A stretch of 64,000 nucleotides of DNA from Pseudomonas viridiflava. GTDB lineage: Bacteria; Pseudomonadota; Gammaproteobacteria; Pseudomonadales; Pseudomonadaceae. The translations under genes and the position numbers were made by a program. Below the pieces are notes generated by a model. It was not told the DNA's origin, did no database searches, and worked only from the letters and a program-made list of their open reading frames with translations. Positions 26,789-36,121 of this stretch are shown here, piece after piece. How positions within the stretch are numbered: position 1 is the stretch's first letter; the number at the start of each line of letters is the position of its first letter. The stretch is from positions 161,757 to 225,756 of the forward strand of contig NZ_UWFN01000263.1 of NCBI RefSeq assembly GCF_900602065.1. Reading direction: 5' to 3'.

Positions 26789-27556
26789 ATGAAAGTCGCA
26801 AATCGCCGTCAATCGATACTGGAACTGGTCCTTTCAGGAAAGTCGAACGTCGATGAACTGTGCGCCCAGCTGGGCGTATCGGAAGCGACGGTGCGCCGGG
26901 ACCTCACCGCTCTGGCGGAAGAAGGTCTGGTGATTCGCACCTATGGCGGCGCGGCTCACGTGGGCATGCGCGAACCGGAAACGTCGGTAGAAGAACGCCG
27001 CCAGCAACACAGCCAGGAAAAAACCGTCATCGCCCGTGCAGCACTGGCGCATATCCAGGATCACGACACGCTGTTCCTTGAAGGCGGCACTACCACCAGC
27101 GCGCTGGCTCAGTTGCTCAATCAGCGTCGCGGCCTGCACGTCATCACCAACAACCTCATGGCCCTGGCTGACCTTGCGCTGATTCCTGAAGGACGCATCA
27201 CCGTGCTGGGCGGTGATTTGCGCAGCGCGAGCATGTCGACCTACGGCGTGACGGCGCAGGCCGCTCTTGAGCATCTGAGTGCCGACAAAGTATTCCTGAG
27301 TGCCGATGGCGTAGTGGCTGAACTCGGACTGTGCGAAGCCAGCGCAGAGCAGGCGTACCTCAAGGAAACCATGATCGCCCGCGCAGCCCACATCTATGTG
27401 CTGGCCGACGCCACCAAGCTCGGCCGCGCGCGCCAGCAACACTGGACGCCGTTGCGTCAGCCGTGGACCCTGATCACCCACGAACTGGATGACCTGTCGC
27501 TGCTCACGCCGTTTCAGTCTCGGCGGTCAGTTACCGTGGAAGTCGTCCGCCTCTGA
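26789..27556 (+). CDS. DeoR-family transcriptional regulator, 255 aa
   Basis: Sugar-phosphate-responsive repressor type. The N-terminal winged helix-turn-helix (about residues 5-58: LVLSGKSNVDELCAQLGVSEATVRRDLTALAEEG) is followed by a DeoRC sensor domain (LEGGTTTSALAQLL, ITNN, VLGGDLR, SADGV, ADATKLG). It is the likely local regulator of the acid-sugar operon, reading the repeats at 18796-18861 and responding to a phosphorylated intermediate or DHAP-like ligand; this is inference from position and family. Its 3' end overlaps the convergent LysR gene by 26 bases. Confidence 0.9.
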   Translation: MKVANRRQSILELVLSGKSNVDELCAQLGVSEATVRRDLTALAEEGLVIRTYGGAAHVGMREPETSVEERRQQHSQEKTVIARAALAHIQDHDTLFLEGGTTTSALAQLLNQRRGLHVITNNLMALADLALIPEGRITVLGGDLRSASMSTYGVTAQAALEHLSADKVFLSADGVVAELGLCEASAEQAYLKETMIARAAHIYVLADATKLGRARQQHWTPLRQPWTLITHELDDLSLLTPFQSRRSVTVEVVRL

Positions 27557-28478
27557 CTGGCCTGGCTGGACTCGCCTGAATACCGTCCCAGGCAGGCTCA
27601 GGAGCAAAGCGTTGCGCGAGAAAATCGAGCATGGCGCGCAGCGCTGACGACATGTGCTTGCGGGAGGCATACACCGCAAAGATACCCAGCTCCATCGGCT
27701 GATACGCCCCCAGCAGCGCAACCAACTGACCTTGCTGAATCAACGGCGCCGCCAGGTAAGTCGGCAACAACGCCACGCCTGCACCACACAGCGCAGCCTG
27801 CATCGTGGTGATCGAATCATTGCTGGTGAGATTGCCCTTCACTGCAACGCTTCTCGGCAGGCCTTTATGGGTGAAGTGCCAGAGGCTGCTGCTGTGATAG
27901 GTATGCGTCAGGCAGTTATGCAGTGTCAGGTCTTCGATATCCCTGGGCGCTGAATGCCGTTTCAGGTAATCCGGCGAGGCGCACACCACTGAGCGGCAAG
28001 TAGTCAGCCTTCGTGCGATCAGATTAGCGTCCAGTTCATTGGTGATCCGAATCGCCAGATCTATGCGCTCATCGACCAGATTGACGGTGCGATCCAGGAG
28101 CACCATATCGACGCTGACTTGCGAATAGCGCCCGACAAAATCGGTCACCGCGCGCATCAATTGCGCCTGACCGAACGAGGTGCTGGCGGTCACGCGCAGC
28201 AATCCTTTTGGCTCATCCTCAGGCGCCGCAACGACTGCACGCATCTCCTGCGCCAGATCAAGCATGCGCCTGCACAGCGGTAATACCTCCGCACCTGCAG
28301 CCGTCAGGTTCAGGCGTCGAGTGGTGCGATGCATCAAACGCGCACCCGTCCAGTCTTCAAGCTCCGCAAGCAGTCTGGAAATCACCGGCCTTGATAACCC
28401 GAGCTTGTCCGCCGCAGCGGTCTGGCTTGCGCAGTCCACGACGGTCACGAAAGCCTGCATTGCTGCCAATTTATCCAT
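27531..28478 (-). CDS. LysR-family transcriptional regulator, 315 aa
   Basis: LTTR with a winged helix-turn-helix at residues 1-60 (MQAFVTVVDCASQTAAADKLGLSRPVISRLLAELE) and a substrate-binding domain from about residue 90. It has the look of the CrgA/AaeR-like group (DRTVNLVDERIDLAIRI). It is divergent from the metallo-beta-lactamase-fold gene at 28585 with about 106 bases between them, so it probably controls that gene and the DsbA-like gene behind it. The last 26 bases overlap the DeoR gene tail to tail. Confidence 0.9.
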   Translation of the reverse strand: MDKLAAMQAFVTVVDCASQTAAADKLGLSRPVISRLLAELEDWTGARLMHRTTRRLNLTAAGAEVLPLCRRMLDLAQEMRAVVAAPEDEPKGLLRVTASTSFGQAQLMRAVTDFVGRYSQVSVDMVLLDRTVNLVDERIDLAIRITNELDANLIARRLTTCRSVVCASPDYLKRHSAPRDIEDLTLHNCLTHTYHSSSLWHFTHKGLPRSVAVKGNLTSNDSITTMQAALCGAGVALLPTYLAAPLIQQGQLVALLGAYQPMELGIFAVYASRKHMSSALRAMLDFLAQRFAPEPAWDGIQASPARPVRGGRLPR

Positions 28479-28584
28479 GATTCGACCGATTTTAGAAACA
28501 AATTTGCGCCCAATCTAGCGTTTTTCGCTCTATAAATCTCAACTAACCTGCCAGCTCCTTATTCAGGCCATGATGGAGCTCGAC

Positions 28585-29463
28585 ATGATTTCGCTGTCCG
28601 CACGACGTTTATTAGCTGCTTTCGCCCTGCTCGGTTTCGCCGGTACAAGCCTGGCCGCGCAGCCACTGAAACTGGATGTCTATAACCCGGGTGAAGACGC
28701 CATCTTTCCGGTTTCGTCCGTTCTGGTAACGGGTGAGAAAGACGCGGTTTTGGTTGATGCTCAGTTTTCCAGCGCGCAGGCCGATCAGATCGTCGAAAAA
28801 ATCCGCAAGAGCGGAAAAAACCTGACGACGATTTACATCAGTCACGGCGATCCGGATTTCTATTTCGGCCTGCAAACCATCACCACCGCATACCCGAAGG
28901 CCAAGGTCGTGGCCAGTGCCCAGACCGTTGCGCATATCAACGAAACCAAGGACGCCAAGCTGGCTTACTGGGGTCCCAAGCTGGGCGCAGGCGCACCGGG
29001 CAAAGTCATCGTGCCTGACGTACTGCAGGGCAATGAACTGACGCTTGAAGGTCAGAAGCTGCAAGTGGTTGGCCTGGACGGCCCTCAACCCGATCGCAGC
29101 TTCGTATGGATCCCGTCGATCAAGGCCGTAATGGGCGGCGTAGTGCTGTCCAACAACATTCACGTATGGATGGCCGACACTCAGAGCGCTAAATCCCATC
29201 AGGACTGGCTGGGGACCCTGACGACCATTGAGAAGCTCAAACCTGCAACCATCGTTCCGGGTCACTTCCTGCCGGGCGAGCTGACCGCACTGCAATCACC
29301 GAACTTCACAGCTGGCTACATCAAAAACTTTGATGCCGAAACCGCCAAGGCGAAAGACTCTGCCGCACTGATTGCAGCGATGAAAGCGCACTACCCGAAT
29401 CTGGCGGATGAGTCCTCGTTGGTGCTGAGCGCGAAAGTGGCCAAGGGTGAGATGAAGTGGTGA
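28585..29463 (+). CDS. exported metallo-beta-lactamase-fold protein with altered metal site, 292 aa
   Basis: MBL-fold protein with a signal peptide (residues 1-25, LAA-Q). The family metal motif HxHxDH reads SHGDPDFYFG here: His87 and Asp91 are kept, but the second His is Asp89 and the last His is Phe92. A later VPGH motif is kept. A standard dinuclear zinc site is therefore unlikely; a single metal or another cofactor is possible. It is divergent from a LysR gene and overlaps the DsbA-like gene downstream, suggesting a periplasmic redox or detoxification role. The start at 28585 follows GGAG. Confidence 0.75.
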   Translation: MISLSARRLLAAFALLGFAGTSLAAQPLKLDVYNPGEDAIFPVSSVLVTGEKDAVLVDAQFSSAQADQIVEKIRKSGKNLTTIYISHGDPDFYFGLQTITTAYPKAKVVASAQTVAHINETKDAKLAYWGPKLGAGAPGKVIVPDVLQGNELTLEGQKLQVVGLDGPQPDRSFVWIPSIKAVMGGVVLSNNIHVWMADTQSAKSHQDWLGTLTTIEKLKPATIVPGHFLPGELTALQSPNFTAGYIKNFDAETAKAKDSAALIAAMKAHYPNLADESSLVLSAKVAKGEMKW

Positions 29464-30107
29464 GTGAGCCAATCAGCATCACTTACCTTTTCGATCCGCT
29501 GTGTGGCTGGTGCTATGGGGCGTCGTCGGTGCTGCAACGCGTCGACGCTATGAACGACTTCAGCCTTACTCTATCCCCTACCGGCCTGTTTGCTGACAGC
29601 CACTCACGCCCGATGGACGCTGGCTTCGCTGATTATGCCTGGTCCAATGACCTGCGCATCGGCACGTTAACCGGTCAGCCTTTCAGCGAGGTTTATCAAC
29701 GTCAGGTACTTGAGGATCACACCCGCCGATTTGACTCGGGGCCTGCAACCCGAGCCCTTGGCGCGGTGGCGATGACTGAGCCGTCGCGGGAGCTGGAGGC
29801 GCTGGGTGCGATACAGCGCGGCCGTTATGTTCAAGGTCTGGACATCACTGACCTTGAGGTTCTTGCCCGTATTCTCACAGGCATGCAACTGAGCGAGGCC
29901 GCCAGCCTGTTGCTGGCGCAGGAAGACGGGTTACTGAACCATTCCCGTGAGCGGGTCAAGGTAGCCCAGGGCCTAATGGCTCAGATGGGCACGAGCGGTG
30001 TTCCTGCGCTTGTGCTGGGGGCAGGCAAGGAAAGACGCCTGATCAGCTCGAATGCGCTGTTTGGCAGTTGGGAGGGCTTGCTCAAGGATTTGCGTGCCCA
30101 TAGATAG
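29457..30107 (+). CDS. DsbA-family FrnE-like oxidoreductase, 216 aa
   Basis: Thioredoxin-fold protein with an active-site CGWC motif (Cys16-Cys19 in DPLCGWCYG), the cytoplasmic FrnE/2-hydroxychromene isomerase-like branch of DsbA. There is no signal peptide. Helical insertion and the cis-Pro region (GTSGVPALVLG, about residues 178-188) are present. The gene starts with GTG at 29457 (or 29460) overlapping the end of the MBL gene, so the two are translationally coupled. It may reduce or isomerise a thiol or glutathione-linked compound. Confidence 0.85.
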   Translation: MVSEPISITYLFDPLCGWCYGASSVLQRVDAMNDFSLTLSPTGLFADSHSRPMDAGFADYAWSNDLRIGTLTGQPFSEVYQRQVLEDHTRRFDSGPATRALGAVAMTEPSRELEALGAIQRGRYVQGLDITDLEVLARILTGMQLSEAASLLLAQEDGLLNHSRERVKVAQGLMAQMGTSGVPALVLGAGKERRLISSNALFGSWEGLLKDLRAHR

Positions 30108-30143
30108 GCCGCTGGTGCAGCACTGTCTAGCTGTAAACAAATA

Positions 30144-30237
30144 ACCTGTAGGAGTGAGCTTGCTCGCGATAGCGTTTTATCAGATTGGATTTTTTAATTA
30201 ATAAATTGCTATCGCGAGCAAGCTCACTCCTACAGGT
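30144..30237. repeat. REP-type palindrome, family B copy 2
   Basis: Perfect 30-bp inverted repeat (30144-30173 and 30208-30237), same core as the copy at 25904 but with a longer stem. With the terminator at 30377 it fills the 338-base gap between the DsbA-like gene and the tRNA genes; I saw nothing else there. Confidence 0.85.
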
Positions 30238-30376
30238 CCAATGTTTGCTGCGAGACATAGCGGTTCCATGGTCATCACGGATGCTCCCCACATGAAAGGC
30301 TTTTCAATTCAGAAGACTGCATTTGCCAGAGGGTTCTAGCCGCGAGGGCAGCTCACCTGAACATAAAATATCAGGC

Positions 30377-30404
30377 AAAAAAAAAGCGACCGGTTAAGGT
30401 CGCT
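30377..30404 (-). terminator. terminator of the tRNA operon
   Basis: The stem AGCGACC/GGTCGCT (30385-30404) is followed on the minus strand by nine T (30377-30385), 41 bases past the last tRNA-Asp. Confidence 0.8.
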
Positions 30405-30445
30405 TTCTTTCGCTTCAAGGAGTTCAAGGGCCTCGAAGCTATGTA

Positions 30446-30522
30446 TGGCGCAGCGGACGGGACTCGAACCCGCGACCCCCGGCGTGACAGGCCGGTATTC
30501 TAACCGACTGAACTACCGCTGC
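30446..30522 (-). tRNA. tRNA-Asp (GTC), copy 2
   Basis: 77 bases including an encoded CCA. Cloverleaf arms are visible, with acceptor GCAGCGG, T-arm GGTTCGAGTCC and anticodon GTC. It is identical to the copy at 30650. Minus strand, last of a Val-Asp-Asp set. Confidence 0.95.
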
Positions 30523-30555
30523 GTATCGCTCGGACTTGCGTCCGTTTGAATCGTT

Positions 30556-30581
30556 GAAGCAGGTTTTCGAGAACCTGCTTC
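30556..30581. repeat. hairpin in the tRNA-Asp spacer
   Basis: Inverted repeat gaagcaggtt / aacctgcttc between the two tRNA-Asp genes. It could be a processing site in the polycistronic precursor; no T tract follows, so it is not a terminator. Confidence 0.4.
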
Positions 30582-30649
30582 GTGTAACCCTGACTGAGAA
30601 GCCTTGAGGCTTTTCAATCGCAGACCAGACTGATCTGATCCGTCAAATA

Positions 30650-30726
30650 TGGCGCAGCGGACGGGACTCGAACCCGCGACCCCCGGCGTGACAGGCCGGT
30701 ATTCTAACCGACTGAACTACCGCTGC
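30650..30726 (-). tRNA. tRNA-Asp (GTC), copy 1
   Basis: 77 bases with CCA, identical in sequence to the downstream copy, anticodon GTC. A tandem duplication of tRNA-Asp. Confidence 0.95.
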
Positions 30727-30793
30727 TTGTCGGTGGACTTACGTCCGGTATTGCTATGTTGCTCTTCAACATTAAATGCTGAAACTCACGAAG

Positions 30794-30869
30794 TGGTGGG
30801 TGATGACGGGATCGAACCGCCGACCCGCTGCTTGTAAGGCAGCTGCTCTCCCAGCTGAGCTAATCACCC
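30794..30869 (-). tRNA. tRNA-Val (TAC)
   Basis: 76 bases with CCA; acceptor GGGTGAT pairs with ATCACCC, D-arm TTAGCTCAGCTGGGAGAGC, anticodon TAC, T-arm GGTTCGATCC. First gene of the tRNA unit. Confidence 0.95.
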
Positions 30870-30980
30870 TTTGCTTCGTTGAGGCCGCGAAATTTACGCA
30901 CCTAACGAACCTAAGTCAATACCCTGCTTGAAGTTTTTTTTAAGAACAGCTTCCAGCCGCAAGTTTCAAGCTCCAGGCCA

Positions 30981-31010
30981 AAAACAAAAAAGCGAACCCG
31001 AAGGCTCGCT
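30981..31010 (-). terminator. terminator of the metZ-SDR transcript
   Basis: The stem AGCGA...TCGCT (30991-31010) is followed on the minus strand by a T-rich run (30981-30990), 36 bases after the SDR stop. Confidence 0.75.
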
Positions 31011-31045
31011 TTCTCTTGCAGCTTGCAGATTGAAACTTGCCGCGG

Positions 31046-31822
31046 CTACAGATAAATCATCTTCTTGCTCATGCCGCCGTCCACCACGAACTCTTGCCCC
31101 GTGACAAACCCGGCATTGCGCGACAGCAGCCACGCGACCATTGCAGCCACATCATCGACCGTGCCTACCCTGCCCGCCGGATGCTGCGCATGATCAGCCT
31201 CTGAGAGCGGCTCGGCGCGCCGCACGGAAGGGTCCCGTGCGTCGATCCAGCCCGGGCTGACGGCATTGACGCGGATCTCTGGCCCGAGACTGATGGCCAG
31301 TGAGTGCGTCAACGCCAACAGACCGCCTTTACTCGCCGCATAAGCCTCGGTATCGGCTTCTGACTGACGAGCGCGGGTTGAAGTCAGGTTGATGATACTG
31401 CCCGCATGGGCACGTAAATACGGGGCACAGTGCTTGGCCAATAGCATCGGGCCGCTGAGGTTGATCCCCAGCACCCGATTCCAGTGCGCCAGACTGAGGC
31501 TTTCCAGCGTGGTGTTATGAGGATCGGCAATCGCCGCATTGCAGACCAGCGCATCAAGGCGACCGAACTGACCAATGACCTCGGCCACCCCCGCCGCCAC
31601 CTGCTCCTCGCTGGCGACATCCATTGCGATGAAGATGGCATTGTCGCCCAGCGTCTCGGCAACCACAGCGCCACGCGCACAATCCACATCAACCAGGACT
31701 ACTTGCCAGCCCTCGGTAATCAGCCAGGCAGCAATACCCAGACCAATCCCGCGAGCTGCACCCGTCACCAAAGCCACCCGCCCGTTACTGGTGCTGGCGG
31801 CTTCCATTACCCAATCATTCAC
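31046..31822 (-). CDS. short-chain dehydrogenase/reductase, 258 aa
   Basis: Classical [11 protein letters not shown] cofactor motif (about residues 20-27), CNAAI in the NNAG position, and catalytic YAASKGG (about 161-167), with [12 protein letters not shown] near the end. It overlaps metZ by 4 bases and is expressed behind it. The same neighbour is found after metZ in other pseudomonads as I recall, but its substrate is not known. An internal ATG (MEAAS) could be the true start, removing five residues. Confidence 0.88.
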   Translation of the reverse strand: MNDWVMEAASTSNGRVALVTGAARGIGLGIAAWLITEGWQVVLVDVDCARGAVVAETLGDNAIFIAMDVASEEQVAAGVAEVIGQFGRLDALVCNAAIADPHNTTLESLSLAHWNRVLGINLSGPMLLAKHCAPYLRAHAGSIINLTSTRARQSEADTEAYAASKGGLLALTHSLAISLGPEIRVNAVSPGWIDARDPSVRRAEPLSEADHAQHPAGRVGTVDDVAAMVAWLLSRNAGFVTGQEFVVDGGMSKKMIYL

Positions 31823-33030
31823 AGCGCTGCCAGACCACGCGCCAGATCCGCTTTCAGGTCAGCGACATCTTCCAGACCTACAGCAACCCGGATCAGACTG
31901 TCGAGGATACCCGCAGCTTCACGCTCCTGAGGCGCCAGACGACCATGGGACGTGGTGCTCGGGTGCGTGATGGTGGTTTTGCTGTCGCCCAGGTTGGCGG
32001 TGATCGAAATCAGCCGGGTGGCGTCGATGAAGCGCCATGCGCCATCCTTGCCACCCTTGACCTCGAAGCTGACCACCGCACCAAAGCCCTTCTGCTGACG
32101 CTGCGCCAACGCATGCTGCGGATGGCTCTTGAGGCCGGCGTAGTGCACTTTCTCGATGCCGTCCTGCTGCTCCAGCCATTCGGCCAGCTCAAGAGCGCTG
32201 GCACAGTGCGCGCGCATGCGCAGGTTCAGAGTTTCGAGGCCCTTGAGGAAGATCCATGCGTTGAACGGGCTCAGCGTTGGTCCGGCGGTACGCAGGAAGC
32301 CGACGACTTCTTTCATCTGCTCGCTACGACCAGCCACCACACCGCCCATGCAACGGCCCTGACCATCAATGAACTTGGTGGCGGAATGCACAACCACATC
32401 GGCACCCAGCGACAGCGGCTGCTGCAGCGCTGGCGTACAGAAACAGTTGTCGACTACCAGCATCGCGCCCTTGGCGTGAGCGATTTCCGACAGCGCCTTG
32501 ATATCGACCAGCTCCGCCAACGGATTGGACGGCGACTCGACGAACAGCAATTTGGTGTTGGGCTTGATTGCCGCATCCCAGCCAGCCAGTTCGGCCAGCG
32601 GAACGTAATCGACTTCGACACCAAAACGCTTGAAGTACTTCTCGAACAGGCTGATGGTCGAGCCGAACACGCTCTGGGAAACCAGCACATGGTCGCCAGC
32701 GCTGCACAGACTCATGACGGTTGCCAGGATCGCGGCCATGCCGGTGGCAGTTGCAACCGCCTGCTCAGCGCCTTCCAGCGCGGCGATACGCTCTTCGAAA
32801 GAACGCACCGTCGGATTCGTGTAACGGGAATAGACGTTGCCTGGCACTTCACCTGCGAAGCGCGCAGCCGCGTCGGCGGCTGTGCGAAACACGTAACTGG
32901 AGGTGAAGAACATCGGGTCGCCATGCTCGCCTTCTGGCGTGCGGTGTTGACCGGCACGCACGGCAAGTGTGTCGAAACCTACGCCTTCAAGGTCGCTGTC
33001 CAGCCGACCGGCATCCCATTCCTGAGTCAT
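31819..33030 (-). CDS. metZ: O-succinylhomoserine sulfhydrylase, 403 aa
   Basis: PLP enzyme of the Cys/Met metabolism family that makes homocysteine directly from O-succinylhomoserine and sulfide, the direct sulfhydrylation route of Pseudomonas methionine synthesis. Landmarks: YSRYTNPT, the ESPSNP motif, DNCFCTP, and PLP-binding Lys219 in [12 protein letters not shown]. The length (403 aa) is normal. It lies 18 bases after purF on the same strand, as in other Pseudomonas genomes. Confidence 0.95.
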   Translation of the reverse strand: MTQEWDAGRLDSDLEGVGFDTLAVRAGQHRTPEGEHGDPMFFTSSYVFRTAADAAARFAGEVPGNVYSRYTNPTVRSFEERIAALEGAEQAVATATGMAAILATVMSLCSAGDHVLVSQSVFGSTISLFEKYFKRFGVEVDYVPLAELAGWDAAIKPNTKLLFVESPSNPLAELVDIKALSEIAHAKGAMLVVDNCFCTPALQQPLSLGADVVVHSATKFIDGQGRCMGGVVAGRSEQMKEVVGFLRTAGPTLSPFNAWIFLKGLETLNLRMRAHCASALELAEWLEQQDGIEKVHYAGLKSHPQHALAQRQQKGFGAVVSFEVKGGKDGAWRFIDATRLISITANLGDSKTTITHPSTTSHGRLAPQEREAAGILDSLIRVAVGLEDVADLKADLARGLAAL

Positions 33031-33048
33031 GCGCCCTCTCCCTGATAA

Positions 33049-34557
33049 TTAGTTGTTGTACAGATCGATGATCGCACTCACCGCCTGAGTCTTGACCTTG
33101 GAGGCGTCGTTACGCGCCTGCTCGATCTTGTTCAGGTAATGCTCGTCGATATCACCGGTCACGTACTTGCCGTCAAAGACCGAGCAATCGAAGTTATCGA
33201 TTTTGATCTTCTTGCTACCGCTGACCGCTTCGATCAGGTCATTCAGGTCCTGATAGATCAACCAGTCGGCGCCGATCAGATCGGCAACGTCCTGCGTGGT
33301 GCGGTTGTGGGCGATCAGCTCGTGAGCGCTTGGCATGTCGATACCGTAGACGTTCGGGTAACGAACGGCTGGTGCAGCGGAACAGAAGTAAACGTTCTTG
33401 GCACCGGCTTCACGGGCCATCTGAATGATCTGCTTACAGGTGGTACCGCGCACGATGGAGTCATCCACCAGCATGACGTTCTTGCCGCGGAACTCCAGCT
33501 CGATAGCGTTGAGCTTCTGACGCACGGATTTTTTACGCGCCGCCTGGCCAGGCATGATGAACGTACGGCCGATGTAACGGTTCTTGACGAAACCTTCGCG
33601 GAACTTGACGCCCAGGTGATTCGCCAACTCCAGTGCCGCCGTACGGCTGGTGTCCGGAATAGGAATAACCACGTCGATGTCGTGATCCGGACGCTCGCGC
33701 ATGATCTTGTCAGCCAGCTTCTCGCCCATGCGCAGACGCGCCTTGTAGACCGAGATGCCGTCGATGATCGAATCCGGACGCGCCAGGTAGACGTGTTCGA
33801 AGATGCACGGTGCGTACTTGGGATTGGTCGCGCACTGACGGGTGTGCAGCTTGCCATCTTCAGTGATGTAAACCGCTTCGCCCGGTGCCAGGTCGCGAAT
33901 CAGGGTGAAACCCAGTACGTCCAGCGAAACGCTTTCGGAGGCGATCATGTACTCGACGCCTTCGTCGGTATGACGCTGACCGAACACGATCGGGCGAATG
34001 GCGTCCGGGTCACGGAAACCGACGATACCGTAACCGGTGATCATCGCGACCACGGCGTAACCGCCACGGCAACGCTTATGCACATCAGTGACTGCTGCGA
34101 AGATGTCTTCTTCGGTTGGCTGCAACTTGCCGCGCACGGCCAGTTCATGGGCAAAAACGTTGAGCAGCACTTCCGAATCGGAATTGGTGTTGACGTGGCG
34201 CAGGTCAGATTCGTAAATCTCCTTGGCCAATTGTTCAACGTTGGTCAGGTTACCGTTGTGCGCCAACGTGATGCCATACGGCGAGTTGACGTAAAACGGC
34301 TGGGCTTCGGCCGAAGTCGAGCTGCCCGCGGTTGGATAGCGCACATGACCAATACCCATGTGACCAACCAGACGCTGCATATGGCGTTGGTGGAACACAT
34401 CACGAACGAGGCCGTTGTCCTTGCGCAGGAATAACCGGCCATCATGGCTGGTTACGATACCGGCAGCGTCCTGGCCGCGGTGTTGGAGGACGGTGAGCGC
34501 GTCATACAGCGCCTGATTGACGTTCGACTTACCGACGATACCGACGATGCCACACAT
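33049..34557 (-). CDS. purF: amidophosphoribosyltransferase, 502 aa
   Basis: Catalyses the first committed step of purine synthesis, PRPP + glutamine to 5-phosphoribosylamine. The start is the ATG at 34557, because removal of Met exposes the catalytic N-terminal Cys (MCGIVGIVG). The class II glutaminase domain spans about residues 2-235 ([17 protein letters not shown]), and the PRPP-binding domain follows ([13 protein letters not shown]). It follows cvpA by 12 bases, the classic cvpA-purF pair. Confidence 0.97.
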   Translation of the reverse strand: MCGIVGIVGKSNVNQALYDALTVLQHRGQDAAGIVTSHDGRLFLRKDNGLVRDVFHQRHMQRLVGHMGIGHVRYPTAGSSTSAEAQPFYVNSPYGITLAHNGNLTNVEQLAKEIYESDLRHVNTNSDSEVLLNVFAHELAVRGKLQPTEEDIFAAVTDVHKRCRGGYAVVAMITGYGIVGFRDPDAIRPIVFGQRHTDEGVEYMIASESVSLDVLGFTLIRDLAPGEAVYITEDGKLHTRQCATNPKYAPCIFEHVYLARPDSIIDGISVYKARLRMGEKLADKIMRERPDHDIDVVIPIPDTSRTAALELANHLGVKFREGFVKNRYIGRTFIMPGQAARKKSVRQKLNAIELEFRGKNVMLVDDSIVRGTTCKQIIQMAREAGAKNVYFCSAAPAVRYPNVYGIDMPSAHELIAHNRTTQDVADLIGADWLIYQDLNDLIEAVSGSKKIKIDNFDCSVFDGKYVTGDIDEHYLNKIEQARNDASKVKTQAVSAIIDLYNN

Positions 34558-34569
34558 GCGACACAACCC

Positions 34570-35157
34570 CTACTTAGTGGAACTGGATTTACCGAGCACT
34601 TCCTGCGGCATTGTAGGCGGCAGGAGGTGTTCCTTGAACGGCAGTTCAGCAGGTACGCTGACTCCGCTGGCGAGCCACTTGCTGGACATCCCGAGAATCA
34701 GGTTTTTCGACCAGTCAGCGACCATGAGAAATTGCGGCACCAACCTCGATTGCTGCCACCATTGATCCTGTTGTACTGGCCCCAGGCTCAACAGCCCGAC
34801 TGCCACTACTACAAGCAAGCCTCCGCGCGCTGCGCCAAAGACCATGCCGAGAAAGCGATCGGTCCCGGAAAGCCCGGTGACACGAATCAGTTCCCCAATA
34901 AGAAAGTTGATCATTGCGCCGACCAGCAAGGTGGCGACGAATAGAATAGTACAGGCCGCAATAACCCGAAACGACGGCGTTTCGATGTAATTGACCAAAT
35001 AACCTGATAATCCCGCGCCAAACATCCAGGCGACAACACCTGCAATGATCCAGGTCACCAGCGACAGGGCTTCTTTGACGAAGCCGCGCTTGAGACTGAT
35101 CAGAGCGGAGATAGCGACGATCCCGAGGATCGCCCAGTCGACCGGGGTAAAGGGCAC
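34570..35157 (-). CDS. cvpA: CvpA family membrane protein, 195 aa
   Basis: Inner-membrane protein with four hydrophobic helices (first at about residues 7-27, DWAILGIVAISALISLKRGF). The family is linked to colicin V production and envelope integrity; its molecular role is unclear. The C-terminal 40 residues are cytoplasmic or periplasmic and poorly conserved. The start codon is GTG at 35157. It sits directly upstream of purF. Confidence 0.9.
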   Translation of the reverse strand: MPFTPVDWAILGIVAISALISLKRGFVKEALSLVTWIIAGVVAWMFGAGLSGYLVNYIETPSFRVIAACTILFVATLLVGAMINFLIGELIRVTGLSGTDRFLGMVFGAARGGLLVVVAVGLLSLGPVQQDQWWQQSRLVPQFLMVADWSKNLILGMSSKWLASGVSVPAELPFKEHLLPPTMPQEVLGKSSSTK

Positions 35158-35232
35158 GTTTGAGCCTGCGAACAGATAAGGCGGCGCATTTTAGCAGAGC
35201 GCTGACCTGCCGGTAAGCGAGATTTCCGGCCC

Positions 35233-35422
35233 AGGCTGTGAAAACTACTGCAGGCTGGGCAACTTCGTCGCTACGCGCGCAATACTGCGTTGAAAGCAGG
35301 CGAAAAATGCTCATTTAGAACACCTGGAGTCGGACGCGACCCCGACCGTTTTTCGCCTGCCTTGATTCGCTCTGCTCGTTGCGCCTTGTCTTGCCATCGC
35401 TCGCTACGCTTTCACACAGCCT
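35233..35422. repeat. nested inverted-repeat intergenic element between dedD and cvpA
   Basis: An outer pair, aggctgtgaaa (35233-35243) and tttcacacagcct (35410-35422), encloses a 12-bp perfect inverted repeat gcaggcgaaaaa (35296-35307) / tttttcgcctgc (35349-35360). It looks like a roughly 190-bp non-coding cruciform element, of a kind I recall seeing as a dispersed intergenic repeat in Pseudomonas. No gene is present. Confidence 0.55.
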
Positions 35423-35449
35423 AGGCGGCGAGCAATCATCTGAAAAGCA

Positions 35450-36121
35450 TCAACCCTGCTCAGGCTGAAAGCGCACCACAATACCCTTGAGCTTCTGCTG
35501 CTTGTCGAGCTGATCGCGCAGGCGATCAGCCTCTGCCCGCTCGATCAAAGGCCCTACAAACACCCGGTTTACGCCGTTCGCAGTGCGGATATAGGCGTTG
35601 TAGCCCTGGGTGCGCAGGGTTTTCTGCAGATTATCGGCGTTGGCACGGTTGGACATGCTCGCCAACTGCACCGACCAACTCACGGAAAGACCGTTTGCAT
35701 CAACACCTGATGGCACGGCAGGCTTGGCAGCCGCTTGTGCCGGGGGCGTTGCTGTCGTTGGCGCCGGAGCTGGAGCAGGCGGAGTTACTGGCTTGGCAGC
35801 GGGTTTGGCGGCAGGCGGTGTTGCCGGCTTTACCTGAGGCGGCGCTGGAGCGATCGGCATAGCCGGTGCCTGATCGTCGCCCACCATTTCACCCTCTTCG
35901 GGCACAGGCTCTTGAGGCAAGACCTGCGGCTCGGGAACCGGAACCGGCTGAACCTGCACTTGAGGCGTCACGGGCGCTTGCGGCGCAGCAGGCGCATCGA
36001 CCTGAACATGACGCGTCTCATCCTGACGCGTGAACAGCATCGGCAGGAAGATCACCGCCACGGCGATCAGCACCAGGGCACCGACCATACGCTGTTTGAA
36101 TACGTTATCCAGCAGAGCCAT
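35450..36121 (-). CDS. DedD-like SPOR-domain protein, 223 aa
   Basis: Cell-division-associated envelope protein. A single membrane helix at about residues 12-30 (MVGALVLIAVAVIFLPMLF) is followed by a long Pro/Ala-rich linker (about 40-140) and a C-terminal SPOR domain (about 145-220: SVQLASMSNRANADNLQKTL, GPLIERAEADRLRDQL) that binds denuded septal peptidoglycan. It overlaps folC by 17 bases, and the folC-dedD order is conserved. The symbol dedD is commonly used but the match is by domain only. Confidence 0.88.
   Translation of the reverse strand: MALLDNVFKQRMVGALVLIAVAVIFLPMLFTRQDETRHVQVDAPAAPQAPVTPQVQVQPVPVPEPQVLPQEPVPEEGEMVGDDQAPAMPIAPAPPQVKPATPPAAKPAAKPVTPPAPAPAPTTATPPAQAAAKPAVPSGVDANGLSVSWSVQLASMSNRANADNLQKTLRTQGYNAYIRTANGVNRVFVGPLIERAEADRLRDQLDKQQKLKGIVVRFQPEQG

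Noticed and set aside
30649..30837. 63-codon frame across tRNA-Asp and toward tRNA-Val
   Set aside because: A frame read through tRNA genes (starting MAQRTGLEPATP), a familiar false prediction.
30446..30869. tRNA cluster as an integration site
   Set aside because: No integrase gene or repeated tRNA 3' end other than the full tandem tRNA-Asp copy lies nearby.
31945..33045. 366-codon open frame antisense to metZ
   Set aside because: Shadow of metZ without a start signal.
33139..34434. 431-codon open frame antisense to purF
   Set aside because: Lies entirely inside the well-supported purF gene; composition is typical of an antisense shadow.
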